Source: Candidatus Thermochlorobacter aerophilus (GTDB lineage Bacteria; Bacteroidota; Chlorobiia; Chlorobiales; Thermochlorobacteraceae). Taken from it: a stretch of DNA of 64,000 nucleotides. The notes under the pieces were generated by a model, which saw only the letters and a list, made by a program, of their open reading frames with translations, had not been told where the DNA came from and made no database searches. Below are positions 1 through 10,222 of the stretch, piece by piece. The position numbers and the translations under genes were made by a program. Within the stretch, counting starts at the first letter, position 1. Each line of letters opens with the position of its first letter. Where the stretch lies: assembly GCA_002794105.1 (NCBI GenBank), contig PHFL01000071.1, positions 46,643 through 110,642 on the forward strand, given 5' to 3'.

Positions 1-1773
1 AAATTCAAAAGCCAGCTCTGAAGAGTCTACTTCATGATACTTGCCATCGTACAGCGTCACTCGAACATCTTGCACTGGGTAACCAGCTAGTATTCCATCT
101 CTCATCGCACTTTCAACACCCTTCTGAACTGCTGGGATATACTCCTTCGGCACTGCTCCACCTTTGATAGCATTTACAAACTCAAACCCTTTACCTCTCT
201 CAAGGGGTTCGATAATCAGGTTTACAATACCAAACTGACCCTTTCCACCAGATTGGCGCACAAATTTGCCTTCTGCCTCAACCTTACGTCGAATCGTTTC
301 ACGATAGGCGACTTGCGGTTTGCCCACATTTGCCTCAACCTTGAACTCTCGCTTCAATCTATCGACAATGATTTCTAGGTGCAATTCACCCATGCCTGCA
401 ATGATCGTCTGCTGAGTTTCCTCATCGACGCTGACGCGAAAAGTCGGGTCTTCCTCAGCCAATTTCTGCAGTGACGCACTCAGCTTATCGGAGTCCGCTT
501 TGGTCTTCGGCTCAATAGCAATTTGAATCACTGGCTCAGGGAAGCTCATCTTCTCGAGCACAATTGGTTTCGACTCGTCGCAAAGCGTATCGCCAGTACG
601 TGTATCTTTCAGACCTACAGCCGCTACAATATCGCCTGTAAGTGCTTCCTCAATATCCTCACGATGATTGGCATGCATCTGCACCAGTCGGCTGATACGC
701 TCTTTCGTACCTGTTGTAGAGTTTAGCACATAGCTTCCCTTGGTCAGCTTTCCTGAATAGACCCGAAAGTAGGTCAGTCGACCAACAAATGGGTCTGTCA
801 TAATCTTGAAAGCCAATGCAGAGAAGGCTTCATTGTCATCGACCTTGCGCTCAATTTCTTCGCCCGTTTTCGGATGTGTGCCCTTGATAGCTGGAATATC
901 TAGTGGAGAAGGTAAGTAGTCCACTACAGCGTCCAGCAAGAACTGTACGCCTTTGTTCTTGAATGCAGAACCGCACAGCACTGGCACAATCTTTGAGCTC
1001 AAGGTCGCTTTACGGAGTGTTTCTCTTACTTCTTCTTCAGAAATCTCTTCTCCGCTCAAGTATTTTTCCATCAAATGGTCATTTACTTCTGACACAGCCT
1101 CTAACATGTTGATGCGCCACTTTTCTGTTACTTCCTTGTATTCGGCTGGCACATCAAATTCTTTATAGCTGGTTCCATCTTCAGTATCGTAGACAATAGC
1201 CTTCATTCGAAGGAGGTCGATAGAGCCTTTGTAGGCTTCTCCTTCGCCATAGGGCACCTGAATTGGTACAGCGTTTGCCCCTAGGCGTTCTTTCATCATT
1301 TCCACGCAGCGAAAGAAGTTGGCTCCAACTCTATCCATCTTATTGACAAAAGCAATGCGTGGCACATGGTATTTGTTTGCCTGACGCCATACCGTCTCTG
1401 ACTGCGGTTGCACTCCAGCCACTGCGTCATACAGTGCCACTGCGCCGTCCAAGATGCGCAGCGACCGCTCAACTTCCACTGTAAAATCTACGTGACCCGG
1501 TGTATCAATGATGTTGATACGATGCTTTTTGTCTTTGAAATTCCCGTATTTTGGAGTCCAAAAACATGTTGTCGCGGCTGAAGTAATCGTAATTCCTCGT
1601 TCTTTCTCCTGTTCCATCCAGTCCATCGTTGCCGCACCGTCGTGTACCTCTCCCAAACGGTGTACTCGACCTGTGTAGTAGAGTATCCGCTCTGTGGTCG
1701 TTGTCTTTCCGGCATCAATATGAGCCATGATACCGATGTTTCTTACCTTGTCTAACGAAACTTGTCTGGGCAT
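1..1773 (-). CDS. fusA: Elongation factor G, 3' end beyond the window
   Basis: Translational GTPase that drives ribosomal translocation and, with RRF, ribosome recycling in the cytoplasm. The 591 visible codons open with [14 protein letters not shown]. The G-domain motifs are all present: P-loop AHIDAGKT (residues 17-24), switch RGITI (59-63), DTPGH (90-94) and NKMD (144-147). Domains II-IV follow and reading is open to base 1, where the protein is cut at about [11 protein letters not shown] is usually about 700 residues, so roughly 100 C-terminal residues lie outside. The ATG at 1773 has an AAGG Shine-Dalgarno about 10 bases upstream. It is the third gene of a str operon behind rpsL and rpsG, separated from rpsG by 50 bases. 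The identity is certain; only the end is missing. Confidence 0.97.
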   Translation of the reverse strand, partial: MPRQVSLDKVRNIGIMAHIDAGKTTTTERILYYTGRVHRLGEVHDGAATMDWMEQEKERGITITSAATTCFWTPKYGNFKDKKHRINIIDTPGHVDFTVEVERSLRILDGAVALYDAVAGVQPQSETVWRQANKYHVPRIAFVNKMDRVGANFFRCVEMMKERLGANAVPIQVPYGEGEAYKGSIDLLRMKAIVYDTEDGTSYKEFDVPAEYKEVTEKWRINMLEAVSEVNDHLMEKYLSGEEISEEEVRETLRKATLSSKIVPVLCGSAFKNKGVQFLLDAVVDYLPSPLDIPAIKGTHPKTGEEIERKVDDNEAFSALAFKIMTDPFVGRLTYFRVYSGKLTKGSYVLNSTTGTKERISRLVQMHANHREDIEEALTGDIVAAVGLKDTRTGDTLCDESKPIVLEKMSFPEPVIQIAIEPKTKADSDKLSASLQKLAEEDPTFRVSVDEETQQTIIAGMGELHLEIIVDRLKREFKVEANVGKPQVAYRETIRRKVEAEGKFVRQSGGKGQFGIVNLIIEPLERGKGFEFVNAIKGGAVPKEYIPAVQKGVESAMRDGILAGYPVQDVRVTLYDGKYHEVDSSELAFEF

Positions 1774-1823
1774 ATATTGCGCTTACCTTAAGTTTAGTTT
1801 TGTAGTAGTTAAACTTCTCCAAC

Positions 1824-2291
1824 TCAGAATCTAAAATGCGAAAATGCCTTATTGGCTTCCGCCATTTTATGAACCTCTTCTTTTTTCTTAATTGCTCCTC
1901 CTTGGTTATTAGCCGCATCAATAAGTTCTGCGGCAAGCTTGTCTGACATTGTCTTGCCACTGCGTTTCTTTGCACTTTCTCTTATCCAACGCAGTGCCAA
2001 TGCAATTCTTCGGTCTGCACGCACCTCCATTGGAATCTGATATGTTGCCCCGCCGATGCGCTTACCGCGCACTTCTACTACGGGTGCAACATTAGACACT
2101 GCTTTTTTGAACACCTCTATACCTGCTTCTTGCGACCTTTGAGTAATCAAATCAAACGCTCCATAGACAATTCTTCGCGCCAAATTCTTCTTTCCCCTCT
2201 GCATGATGCAGTTTATCAGGCGCGCTACCAAGGGATCGTTATACTTTGCATCAGGTTGAATTTGGCGTTTAATTGCTCGTTTTTTTCTCAT
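1824..2291 (-). CDS. rpsG: 30S ribosomal protein S7
   Basis: Primary 16S rRNA binder that nucleates the 30S head, near the decoding and E-site region. The 155-residue product has the family length and conserved stretches: MRKKRAIKR at the N-terminus, YNDPLVARLINCIMQRGKK, and GGATYQIPMEVR about residues 80-91. The C-terminal part is typical (KMAEANKAFSHFRF). It lies 15 bases downstream of rpsL and 50 bases upstream of fusA on the same strand, the classic str order. In other bacteria S7 autoregulates this operon, but I did not identify the binding structure here. Confidence 0.97.
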   Translation of the reverse strand: MRKKRAIKRQIQPDAKYNDPLVARLINCIMQRGKKNLARRIVYGAFDLITQRSQEAGIEVFKKAVSNVAPVVEVRGKRIGGATYQIPMEVRADRRIALALRWIRESAKKRSGKTMSDKLAAELIDAANNQGGAIKKKEEVHKMAEANKAFSHFRF

Positions 2292-2306
2292 TCGTAGTCT
2301 AGTCGC

Positions 2307-2729
2307 TTATTTTTTCTTTGCTGGAGCAGCTGCCGCCTTTGCACCAGCTGCGCCTGTTGTACCAGCTTTCTTTGTTCCATACTTTGAGCGCCCTTGCTTG
2401 CGATCTTGCACCCCAGCCGCATCCAAAGCTCCACGAATGATATGATAGCGCACACCCGGCAAATCCTTTACACGCCCACCACGAATCAGCACAATAGAGT
2501 GCTCTTGCAGATTATGCCCCTCTCCGGGGATGTAGGCAATCACTTCTTGCTGATTCGACAAACGCACCTTTGCCACTTTCCGCAGTGCCGAATTTGGCTT
2601 CTTCGGGGTCGTAGTGTACACCCTAGTGCATACACCACGCTTTTGCGGGCACCCTTCCAGTGCTGGCACTTTCGTCTTGGCTAACTTTGTACGACGCCCT
2701 TTTCGGACTAACTGTTGAATCGTTGGCAT
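2307..2729 (-). CDS. rpsL: 30S ribosomal protein S12
   Basis: Decoding-centre protein of the small subunit and classical site of streptomycin resistance. The start is placed at ATG 2729 ([12 protein letters not shown]), the canonical family N-terminus, with GAAGAAGG ending about 6 bases upstream; an in-frame TTG at 2744 would add only five residues. Conserved motifs are [34 protein letters not shown] and [14 protein letters not shown]. The lysine in the TTPKKPNSA segment is the streptomycin-sensitive residue. The 140-residue product carries an extra Ala/Gly/Lys tail ([16 protein letters not shown]) beyond the usual KKAG end. First gene of the str operon; promoter at 2830-2861. Confidence 0.96.
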   Translation of the reverse strand: MPTIQQLVRKGRRTKLAKTKVPALEGCPQKRGVCTRVYTTTPKKPNSALRKVAKVRLSNQQEVIAYIPGEGHNLQEHSIVLIRGGRVKDLPGVRYHIIRGALDAAGVQDRKQGRSKYGTKKAGTTGAAGAKAAAAPAKKK

Positions 2730-2829
2730 TCTCGCCTTCTTCAATAGGCTACCCTAAACCCATTGATAGATGGGCCTTTGCGGGCAGTGCTTGTTTTCGG
2801 AAACTTTCTTTGCAAAACACAAAGGATTG

Positions 2830-2861
2830 CAAAGGTAAGAATCTGTTTGCAATTTTCAAAA
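2830..2861 (-). promoter_or_regulatory. Bacteroidota-type promoter of the rpsL-rpsG-fusA operon
   Basis: Read on the minus strand, TTTTG (2861-2857) is followed by a 19-base spacer and TACCTTTG (2837-2830). This matches the TTTG / TAnnTTTG consensus of the Bacteroidota primary sigma factor. It leaves a leader of about 95 bases before the rpsL start, room for feedback control by a ribosomal protein. Confidence 0.75.
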
Positions 2862-2916
2862 TCTTTTCTGACAAACTTTTTTCTGCCAAACTGAATTTTT
2901 CCCGAGAGTTACCAAT

Positions 2917-2944
2917 GAAAAAGGCGCCATTTTCTGCGACGCCT
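2917..2944 (-). terminator. Rho-independent terminator of rpsA
   Basis: On the minus strand AGGCGTC pairs with GGCGCCT (7 bp, one G-U) across a 9-base loop and is followed directly by a run of T. It lies 33 bases past the rpsA stop and upstream of the rpsL promoter, so it separates the two transcription units. Confidence 0.75.
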
Positions 2945-2977
2945 CTTTGAAGCCATCAATGTAGAAGCCAGTCGTAA

Positions 2978-4813
2978 TTAGCTATCAGATTGCTCTTGTT
3001 CTTGCTCTGCTCTCTGGATTTCTGGTGCAGGTGGCATGTCCAGTGCTGCCGATGCTTCTTGAATCTTTTGCTTCTCATTCGGATGAGCACGCATGTATTC
3101 CTCAATTTCTTCCTTGCTCTTGCCCTTAAAGTATTCTAGCGCTGAGAGAATGATACGACGATTTTCTTTATCAAACTCGATTACTTTGAGCGGGAGCTCA
3201 TCGTTAATTTTGAATGAGGAGTGTATGTCACGCACTCCGCCCTGCAAAAGATGTGAAGCAGGCACAAACCCATCCACACCCAAAGGCAATTCGACCACTA
3301 CACCTTTTTCAAGAATTTGTGTAATCTTGCCTTTGGTTTCCATGCCCACCATGTAGACCGTCTCAAAGTGATTCCATGGGTCTTCTGTGATTTGCTTATG
3401 CCCCAGCGCAATTCGCCGCGCTTTGACATCCACTTTCAGCACCTTTACCATTAGCTCATCATTTTTCTTAACCAGCTCACTTGGATGACGAATCTTTTTT
3501 GTCCATGAAAGGTCAGAAATGTGCACCAAGCCATCGACGCCGGGCTCTAACTCCACAAAGACACCAAAGTCTGTCAGGTTACGCACGATGCCTTTGTGAA
3601 TGGTATCTGGGGCATACTTTTCAGCAAGTTTCAGCCACGGGTCTGCCTCCACTTGCTTCATGGAAAGAGATAGCTTTGTATTCTCCTTATCGATGTTCAG
3701 AATCACACACTCTACTTCCTGCCCTAAAGAGACGAACTGACTTGGATGTTTGATGTGCTGTGTCCAACTCATTTCGCTGATGTGAACCAGCCCTTCAATG
3801 CCTTTTTCAATTTCAACAAATGCGCCGTAGTCTGTAATGGAGACCACTTTGCCTTTAACTTTTGCTCCAACTTGGTATTTGGCATCAATATTTTCCCATG
3901 GGTGTGGTGTCAGTTGCTTCATGCCGAGCGAGACCCGCTGCTTTTCTTCATCGTAGCCAATGACCACAACCTTGATGGGGTCATCCAACTTGACCGCCTC
4001 TGAAGGATGTGTAATTCGTCCCCAAGTAATATCGGTAATGTGCACTAGACCATCGAGACCGCCCAAGTCGACAAAGATGCCAAAGTCTGTGATATTTTTG
4101 ACCGTGCCTTCAAGCACCATGCCGACTTTGATATTAGCCAGCATTTCTTTGCGACGGGCTTCATACTCGGCTTCAAGAATGACTTTACGGCTTACGACGA
4201 TATTCTGCGTCAGGGGATTGATTTTGACGACGCGAAAATCCATTGTCTGACCCACGAGCGCATCGAAATCTCGCACAGGCTTGACATCAATTTGAGAACC
4301 GGGCAAAAAGGCTTCTACGCCGCTGAGCGAGACTGTCATGCCGCCTTTGACACGCGCTACAATTTTTCCACTGATAATCGTGCCCTTTTCGAGAGATTCA
4401 TAAATTTTCTCCCAAATGCGCATCGTATCAGCTTTGCGCTTGGAGAGAATCAATTGCCCCATCTTGTCTTCGATGCTTTCAAGATAGACTTCAATCTCGT
4501 CGCCTACTTTGAGCTGCGATGGGTCACGAAATTCTATCAGTGGAATAATTCCTTCCGATTTGAATCCCACATCGACCGTTACATCCTTGTCGGAGATATG
4601 CACGATGCGACCCTTGACAATTTCGCCCTCCGTCAGTTCATTTAGCGTGCCTGAATACATTGACTCCATCTGCCGCAGTTCTTCATCTTGATAGTCGGCA
4701 AAGAATCGCACGCGCGTGGGCTTTCTTGTTTTCACTGACTCGTTTGCTACAACGCTGCCTTCCGTGTTGCTATCGTTTTGAGCTGGCATTTCAGCGACTT
4801 GCATTTCTGCCAT
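2978..4813 (-). CDS. rpsA: 30S ribosomal protein S1
   Basis: RNA-binding protein that unfolds mRNA on the 30S subunit and helps initiation on weak Shine-Dalgarno signals. The 611 residues hold six S1/OB-fold repeats, beginning near residues 60, 145, 230, 315, 400 and 490. Repeats 3-5 have the textbook pattern ([60 protein letters not shown]). Repeats 1 and 2 are the divergent ribosome-docking type. The N-terminal 35 residues and the Glu/Gln-rich tail ([11 protein letters not shown]) are disordered-looking extensions. The gene is monocistronic, with its own promoter at 4943-4973 and terminator at 2917-2944. Bacteroidota mRNAs often lack strong Shine-Dalgarno sites, which fits a full-length S1. 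Confidence 0.96.
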   Translation of the reverse strand: MAEMQVAEMPAQNDSNTEGSVVANESVKTRKPTRVRFFADYQDEELRQMESMYSGTLNELTEGEIVKGRIVHISDKDVTVDVGFKSEGIIPLIEFRDPSQLKVGDEIEVYLESIEDKMGQLILSKRKADTMRIWEKIYESLEKGTIISGKIVARVKGGMTVSLSGVEAFLPGSQIDVKPVRDFDALVGQTMDFRVVKINPLTQNIVVSRKVILEAEYEARRKEMLANIKVGMVLEGTVKNITDFGIFVDLGGLDGLVHITDITWGRITHPSEAVKLDDPIKVVVIGYDEEKQRVSLGMKQLTPHPWENIDAKYQVGAKVKGKVVSITDYGAFVEIEKGIEGLVHISEMSWTQHIKHPSQFVSLGQEVECVILNIDKENTKLSLSMKQVEADPWLKLAEKYAPDTIHKGIVRNLTDFGVFVELEPGVDGLVHISDLSWTKKIRHPSELVKKNDELMVKVLKVDVKARRIALGHKQITEDPWNHFETVYMVGMETKGKITQILEKGVVVELPLGVDGFVPASHLLQGGVRDIHSSFKINDELPLKVIEFDKENRRIILSALEYFKGKSKEEIEEYMRAHPNEKQKIQEASAALDMPPAPEIQRAEQEQEQSDS

Positions 4814-4942
4814 TCAGTTCATCCTTTCTCTCTTGGTTTTGCACCACTGTTCCCAGAGAGAAGAAACAGTGGGTTTTAGTTTACCGAAACTTTAAAGCCA
4901 AAAAAGTGTGATTCCATCCTGATGCTTTCAGGAAAAGGGCTA

Positions 4943-4973
4943 CAAAGATAGCAAAAAACTTTTTAGACCAAAA
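4943..4973 (-). promoter_or_regulatory. Bacteroidota-type promoter of rpsA
   Basis: On the minus strand TTTG (4972-4969), an 18-base spacer and TATCTTTG (4950-4943) give a full match to TTTG / TAnnTTTG. The predicted leader to the rpsA ATG at 4813 is about 125 bases, long enough for S1 autoregulation. Confidence 0.78.
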
Positions 4974-5002
4974 TCCGAAAAGAGGCTTATTAGTTGCCTG
5001 AC

Positions 5003-5034
5003 CTTGCTTGAGTAGCTCTTCTTTACTAAGTTTG
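5003..5034 (+). promoter_or_regulatory. Probable promoter of the GNAT-murI pair
   Basis: CTTG (5003-5006), a 20-base spacer and TAAGTTTG (5027-5034) match the Bacteroidota primary promoter except for the first base of the upstream element. The predicted start of transcription would leave only about 18 bases before the ATG at 5058. It lies back-to-back with the rpsA promoter. Confidence 0.6.
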
Positions 5035-5057
5035 CGCTCTTATAGCGTTTTTTGAGC

Positions 5058-5543
5058 ATGGCTTTTCAGATTGTGCCCGTTCAGGCTGAGCATAAACCTG
5101 CTATTCGCACCCTTCTCATGCAGACCAACTTTTTCCGAGCCGACGAAATTGAAGTGGCTATGGAACTCATTGATGACACCTTGGCGCGTCAAGGGCACTT
5201 GACACCTGAAGATTATCACATCTTTGTTGCCACACAGGCTTGTGAGGTTCTTGGCTATGTGTGCTTTGGCAAAACTCCACTTACCGATTCCACATACGAC
5301 CTTTACTGGATTGCTGTTGCTCCTCACATGCAAAGTCGCGGAATTGGCACACGTCTTTTTGAGTTCAGTTGCCAAGAAATTCGAAAGCAAGGCGGCACAC
5401 TGCTGGTGATTGAAACCTCATCTCAACCAAAATACGAACCGACTTGCAAGTTTTATGAAAAAGTCGGTTGCACCTTAGAGGCACGCATCAAGAACTTCTA
5501 CCGTCTTGGTGATGATAAACTCATTTACACAAAACCGCTGTAA
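5058..5543 (+). CDS. GNAT-family N-acetyltransferase
   Basis: Predicted acetyl-CoA-dependent N-acyltransferase of unknown substrate, cytoplasmic. The single-domain 161-residue protein has the GNAT fold signature. Strand beta-4 (YDLYWIAVAPHMQ) is followed by the acetyl-CoA pyrophosphate loop QSRGIGTRLF (Q/R-x-x-G-x-G). It ends with the FYEKVGC segment common near the C-terminus. The start is taken at ATG 5058; an in-frame TTG two codons upstream is less likely. It is 6 bases upstream of murI, so the two are probably co-transcribed. That pairing hints at an amino-acid or peptidoglycan-precursor substrate, but nothing in the sequence fixes it. Confidence 0.85.
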   Translation: MAFQIVPVQAEHKPAIRTLLMQTNFFRADEIEVAMELIDDTLARQGHLTPEDYHIFVATQACEVLGYVCFGKTPLTDSTYDLYWIAVAPHMQSRGIGTRLFEFSCQEIRKQGGTLLVIETSSQPKYEPTCKFYEKVGCTLEARIKNFYRLGDDKLIYTKPL

Positions 5544-5549
5544 CGCTCT

Positions 5550-6392
5550 GTGGCAACTTACACCATCACACCGCGCTCACCGATTGGCATTTTTGACTCT
5601 GGCGTTGGCGGCTTGACTGTTCTACGCACCATCAACGCACTTCTGCCTAATGAACATTTGATTTACTTTGGCGACACGGCTCGCGTGCCATATGGTACGA
5701 AGTCAGAACCCACAGTGCGCAAATACGCTATTGAAGATACCCAGCTACTTTTGCGCTATGAGCCTAAACTGCTGGTTGTGGCTTGCAACACGGTCTCAGC
5801 GCTTGCACTCAATAGCGTGCAAGAAACTGCCAAAGGCATCGGAGTTCTAGGCGTCATCGAAGCTGGAGCAAGATGCGCATTAGAGAAAAGCACTAACAAG
5901 CGCATCGGCGTAATCGGCACCCCTGCCACAATTGCTTCTCATGCTTATCAACATGAGTTGTATCGGCTGAGCAAAGATGTGCAAGTGTTTGCAAAAGCGT
6001 GCCCACTCTTTGTGCCCTTAGCTGAAGAAGGGTTTGCTCAACATGAAGCTGCAAAACTCATTGCTCAGGAGTACCTTGCTGAGCTTCTCGACTCGTGCAT
6101 TGATACACTCATTCTTGGATGCACTCATTATCCACTTTTGAAATCCACTATTCAAGAAGTGGTTGGTGAAGCGGTGGTCTTGATTGATTCTGCAGAGGCT
6201 GTGGCACAGGACGTTAGAGCCTATCTTGCCGAGCGTCAGTTACTTTCGCTCGATTTGCCGAAACCGCCGCGCGTGCTAGTCAGCGATATGCCGCAACGGT
6301 TTCAGAGCATTGCTGAACGCTTCTTGGGCTTTCGCCTTCATCATCTTGAGCTGGTGTCGTTAGATGAACTTGCCAGCACTACTAATGATTAG
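5550..6392 (+). CDS. murI: Glutamate racemase
   Basis: Interconverts L- and D-glutamate, supplying the D-Glu added to UDP-MurNAc-Ala by MurD. Cofactor-independent two-cysteine enzyme. Motifs are [13 protein letters not shown] (D16-S17), [12 protein letters not shown] (about 41-52), the first catalytic Cys in VVACNTVSA (C79) and the second in LGCTHYPLL (about residue 190), with [10 protein letters not shown] after it. The 280-residue length is normal. The only sensible start is GTG at 5550, just after the GNAT gene. Its TAG stop overlaps the stop of the convergent TonB receptor by four bases, so no terminator separates the two. Confidence 0.95.
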   Translation: MATYTITPRSPIGIFDSGVGGLTVLRTINALLPNEHLIYFGDTARVPYGTKSEPTVRKYAIEDTQLLLRYEPKLLVVACNTVSALALNSVQETAKGIGVLGVIEAGARCALEKSTNKRIGVIGTPATIASHAYQHELYRLSKDVQVFAKACPLFVPLAEEGFAQHEAAKLIAQEYLAELLDSCIDTLILGCTHYPLLKSTIQEVVGEAVVLIDSAEAVAQDVRAYLAERQLLSLDLPKPPRVLVSDMPQRFQSIAERFLGFRLHHLELVSLDELASTTND

Positions 6393-8971
6393 AACACGGC
6401 ACTGATACCCAAAGTTGGCACAATCGGCAACATGCCATTGACAAAACGAATGACACCTGGCACTTGTCCTACTGGCACATCCCACTCTACGTCGTAGTTG
6501 TAGCCAATCACATTAGTGCGATTGTAGAGGTTAATGATGTCAAGATAGAAATCCCAGCGGGCGCCCCAAAATTCTGCATGTGCGGTCAGTCGCACATCCA
6601 AGCGATGATATGCAGGCAAGCGTGCCGCGTTGATGTTTTCTTCGCCGCCAAAATCCAGCGAGAACATGGTGCGTCCAAAGAGTGGATCTTCTTGCACTAC
6701 ATGCTGACCATTCGGCATACGAATAATGCGCGGTTGCAAGCCAATTGCCAAGGTGATGGGGAACCCGCTACCGTATCGCCACCGCACTGCCAAATCAAGC
6801 CAGTCGTTGATTTTGTAGCCGCCTACAATGTTGATGGTATGGCGTTGGTCGAAGTTAAATGGTATGGTAAGCCCATCTCGATATCGGCTGGCAAACGCTA
6901 GTGCATAGCTTATCCAACCATTGAGCCGGTCTTGTGATGAGGTCAGACGCTTTTCCAGCAACAGTTCAATGCCGTAGGCTTCGCCACGTCCATCATTGAC
7001 AGGAATTGCCGATAAGACTTTTCGCACTTCTGGCTCAGGTGTTGACCAATTTCTGACATTGTATGCGTCGCCGCCAAGAAAGCGCGATGTATAGACAATT
7101 TGTTCTTCTTTACGCTGAACGATAAGGTCATCAAAGAGCTTGTAGTAGGCTTCGGCTTTGAAGAGCCACTTATCGTCTAACCAGCGGTCAATGCCCACAA
7201 CGAAGTGCATGGCACGTTCTGCTCTTAGGGAGCGGATGTATTCGCCATCGCGTAGGTCAATGAACTGTTGCTGGTCAATGAGTTTTTCATAGCCCGGCGA
7301 TTGCACATACATTCCCCATGCGCCGCGCAAGGTGGTATTGTCATCGAGGGCAAAAGACAAGTTGAGGCGTGGGGAGAGATAAAATTTCTCAATGATTTGG
7401 TAGTAATCGAGCCGGATTCCGGGCTGAATGAAGAGTTTATCGTCTATGACTTCAAAGCGGTTCTGGATGTAGAAGTTGCTGCGTAGATAGGTTTGCTGCT
7501 GCCTTACGGTCGTATCCAGTGGCAGTGCACCAATTCGCCCAGAGGCTTGAGCGGCTAAGAACCCTGCCCGCAATTGTTCATTAGGTCGCAAGTAGAAGAA
7601 AATTGAGATTGTCAGTATATCCAATCCGCTGCCGACTTCGAGCAGATGCTTTCCCCACTTGAATGAGAAATCGTCTCGAAAATTCCATTTCTCGAAGCCG
7701 AAGGCATTTTCAGATTGAAGCGTTGCTGCCGCCAGTTGAATTACTGCCATAGGATTGGCTTGCAGCGCACTATCGACTTTATCAGATGGATAGTTGAGCC
7801 GGTCGACAAAATTGCCAGCAAAGCGTGAGGTGCCTGCATTGTTATACCACGACACTGTAAACTTGTTGAGTATGTTGGAATTTGGTCGGAAATGCCATGA
7901 AAGCCCAGCCACGTCGTTACTGGTTATGTTGCCTACATTGAGGCTATCGGGCTGGTCTTTGCTACGAGCGGCGCTAATTACATCAATACCATCGCGTCCG
8001 ATGATGCCTGTAAACTGCAATCGGTGTTGCGGTGAGAGCTGAAAAGCCAGTCGTGCTTGAATGTCAGCAAAGTTTGGGAACGCAGTGTTGCCTTCAACGA
8101 GTCGTGCATTGCGCAAAATGGGTCCCACAATCAAGTCGTAATAGGTGCGCCGCGCTGAAAGAATCCATGAGCCCTCTATGCCAAAAGGCGCCTTGCCTTC
8201 AGCAATCACGTTTGCATCAGTTATGTTCACATTGACTTGTGCGCCGAAGTATCGGTCTCTTATACCATCACGATTGCTGACATCCAACACTGCCGAGAGC
8301 CTGTCGCCGTATTTTGCAGGGAAACCGCCCGTAATTAGGCTAATGTCGGCAACGGTTTCAGGGTTAAACATGCTAATTGTACCATAGAGCCGATAGGGAT
8401 TGAACACTTCAATGTCGTCGACGAGCATCAAGTTCTGGTCAGGTCCAGAGCCGCGAATGTAGAGCTGAGAGGAAAAATCGTTAGCTGCCAGTACGCCGGG
8501 AATAGCTTGCAATCCTCGCAGCACATCTTCCACACCGCCTGCTAAGTTTTTGACCTGCTTCGGCTCCAGCTTATACAGACTGATTCGCACATCTTCCTTT
8601 GGCTGACGGTAGTCTTCTGCAGTAACCTGAATTTCACTGACTTCTACACTGCTCTCTTGCATTTGCAGTGTCAGCATAAGCACTTGACCTTCCTCAATAG
8701 TAACGGTGAGCACCAGCGGCTGATAGCCCACAAACGTGGCTCGCAGCGTGTATGTGCCAGCTGGGATATTTTCAATCTTGAAACTCCCATCGGATTTGCT
8801 GACGGCTCCGAGCTCTGTACCCTCAATTTTGATGATGACGCCCACCATTGGCTCTTTGCTTACTGCATCTATCACCTTACCTTTGAGCGTGCCGCCTGCA
8901 AAAGCAGTTGAGCAGGTCACTACAGCGGATAGAATGAGAAAGATTAGGGATTTTACTGCTTGAGTGTTCAT
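6389..8971 (-). CDS. TonB-dependent outer-membrane receptor with carboxypeptidase-regulatory-like N-terminus
   Basis: Predicted 22-strand outer-membrane barrel for energised uptake of an unknown ligand. The start is set at ATG 8971 because GGAGA sits 5-7 bases upstream; the longer TTG start at 8992 lacks this. An N-terminal signal peptide ([19 protein letters not shown]) is followed by a CarboxypepD_reg-like beta-sandwich ([16 protein letters not shown] to about residue 100). The plug domain comes next ([34 protein letters not shown]), then the barrel, ending in an aromatic-rich strand finishing in Phe (LGISAVF). No siderophore or sugar-utilisation neighbour points to a substrate. It ends tail-to-tail with murI. 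The architecture is the SusC/FecA-like type common in Bacteroidota. Confidence 0.9.
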   Translation of the reverse strand: MNTQAVKSLIFLILSAVVTCSTAFAGGTLKGKVIDAVSKEPMVGVIIKIEGTELGAVSKSDGSFKIENIPAGTYTLRATFVGYQPLVLTVTIEEGQVLMLTLQMQESSVEVSEIQVTAEDYRQPKEDVRISLYKLEPKQVKNLAGGVEDVLRGLQAIPGVLAANDFSSQLYIRGSGPDQNLMLVDDIEVFNPYRLYGTISMFNPETVADISLITGGFPAKYGDRLSAVLDVSNRDGIRDRYFGAQVNVNITDANVIAEGKAPFGIEGSWILSARRTYYDLIVGPILRNARLVEGNTAFPNFADIQARLAFQLSPQHRLQFTGIIGRDGIDVISAARSKDQPDSLNVGNITSNDVAGLSWHFRPNSNILNKFTVSWYNNAGTSRFAGNFVDRLNYPSDKVDSALQANPMAVIQLAAATLQSENAFGFEKWNFRDDFSFKWGKHLLEVGSGLDILTISIFFYLRPNEQLRAGFLAAQASGRIGALPLDTTVRQQQTYLRSNFYIQNRFEVIDDKLFIQPGIRLDYYQIIEKFYLSPRLNLSFALDDNTTLRGAWGMYVQSPGYEKLIDQQQFIDLRDGEYIRSLRAERAMHFVVGIDRWLDDKWLFKAEAYYKLFDDLIVQRKEEQIVYTSRFLGGDAYNVRNWSTPEPEVRKVLSAIPVNDGRGEAYGIELLLEKRLTSSQDRLNGWISYALAFASRYRDGLTIPFNFDQRHTINIVGGYKINDWLDLAVRWRYGSGFPITLAIGLQPRIIRMPNGQHVVQEDPLFGRTMFSLDFGGEENINAARLPAYHRLDVRLTAHAEFWGARWDFYLDIINLYNRTNVIGYNYDVEWDVPVGQVPGVIRFVNGMLPIVPTLGISAVF

Positions 8972-9190
8972 CGTCTCCGTGCATTTTTGCAATCAGAAGT
9001 TTTTAACGCTGTTCCAAGCTCTGCTGCTCTTCAACATTGCTTACGGTCGAGAAATTTCGGGTGCACAAAGTTTACGATGTTTTTGCTTTACGCCCTGTGC
9101 TTTAGTCCATAGCTCCATACAGCGAACATAGCTTGTGTTACGCATCAAGTGGCAAGATGTTATTTCTTTGCTACTGCATTTCCCATGCGC

Positions 9191-10207
9191 TTAGTCAGAG
9201 TGCGTTAGTAGAAACTGCAGTGGAATATGCACGCGCTTGCGCCATGCTCGTTCAGAGTGTTCATCGCCTTCAAACTTGCGCGTCATCCAAGTCTTGCTCG
9301 TGTAGCCTTTTGCCTTCATGATTTCATCGGCTTGGCGTTGATAAGGCTCGTAGTCTTTATCCACAGTTTCAGTGCCGTAGTCAAAGTAAATCTTGTGCGT
9401 CGAAGGGTCGGGCAGATGGTCTTTCATGTATTCGAGCATGATGCCTTTGCCAGCTGGAAAGTGTGTCGAAAGGCAGCCTGCACCACCAAACACTTCTGGA
9501 TATTCGCAAATGGCATAAAGCGACACCAAGCCGCCCATGCTCGAGCCCATGATGAAGGTGCTTTCGCGCTGTGGCTGGGTGCGAAAGGTTGAATCAATAA
9601 ACGGCTTGAGTTCAGAGACAAGAAATTGCAGGTAGCGGTCTGAACAGGCAGGGCTTCCGTGCTGTGCTATCCATGCGGCTTTTTCCGCTTCAGAGAGTTT
9701 TTCGAAGGCTTTCTGCGGCATATACTCAGCTCGACGCTTCGGCGAGTTCCACACGCCTACGACCATCACTGGCGGGACGCGCTTTTCTCCAATCAGTTGC
9801 GTTAGCGTCTCATCTATTGCCCAATCTACACCAATGAACGAGAGTTTCGGGTCAAAGAGGTTTTGTCCATCGTGCATATACAGCACGGCGTATCGCTCAT
9901 TGGGATTTTTGTCGTAGTCTGGTGGCAACCATACATCTACATTGCGCGGCTCTACATAGCGTGAGGGAAATTTTTCAAAGCGTCTTATCGTCCCAGTCAC
10001 GCCAAGTGGCACTGTATCGTTTAGCATAGCTTGCATAGCAAATAAAGTTTCACTAAGCACGGCATACGCCACGAGCATCAAAATCTGCATTGAGAGCGCC
10101 GTCTTCACCTGTGAAAAGGGTTTGCAAGCGTTTGTTTGACTTTGCATGGCGCGCTCACTGCGGTAAGCTTTAGCGGACTCTGCACCACGCATTCTGAATT
10201 TTTGCAT
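9191..10207 (-). CDS. Esterase of the putative esterase / enterochelin-esterase fold, probably exported
   Basis: Alpha/beta hydrolase (PF00756-like) expected to cleave an ester; substrate unknown. Recognisable pieces are VDVWLPPDYDKNP, RYAVLYMHDGQNLFDP, the nucleophile elbow MGSSMGGLVS (GxSxG), an acid in FDYGTETVD and the histidine in GDEHSERAWRKR. The stretch SMQILMLVAYAVLSETLFAM near residues 39-58 looks like a signal sequence, so the true start may be an internal Met (for example MQSQT) rather than 10207. It lies 15 bases after the histidine kinase gene and is probably co-transcribed with it. Such domains occur in feruloyl, acetylxylan and siderophore esterases; I cannot choose between them. 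Confidence 0.82.
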   Translation of the reverse strand: MQKFRMRGAESAKAYRSERAMQSQTNACKPFSQVKTALSMQILMLVAYAVLSETLFAMQAMLNDTVPLGVTGTIRRFEKFPSRYVEPRNVDVWLPPDYDKNPNERYAVLYMHDGQNLFDPKLSFIGVDWAIDETLTQLIGEKRVPPVMVVGVWNSPKRRAEYMPQKAFEKLSEAEKAAWIAQHGSPACSDRYLQFLVSELKPFIDSTFRTQPQRESTFIMGSSMGGLVSLYAICEYPEVFGGAGCLSTHFPAGKGIMLEYMKDHLPDPSTHKIYFDYGTETVDKDYEPYQRQADEIMKAKGYTSKTWMTRKFEGDEHSERAWRKRVHIPLQFLLTHSD

Positions 10208-10222
10208 CTGGACGAAGCGTAT

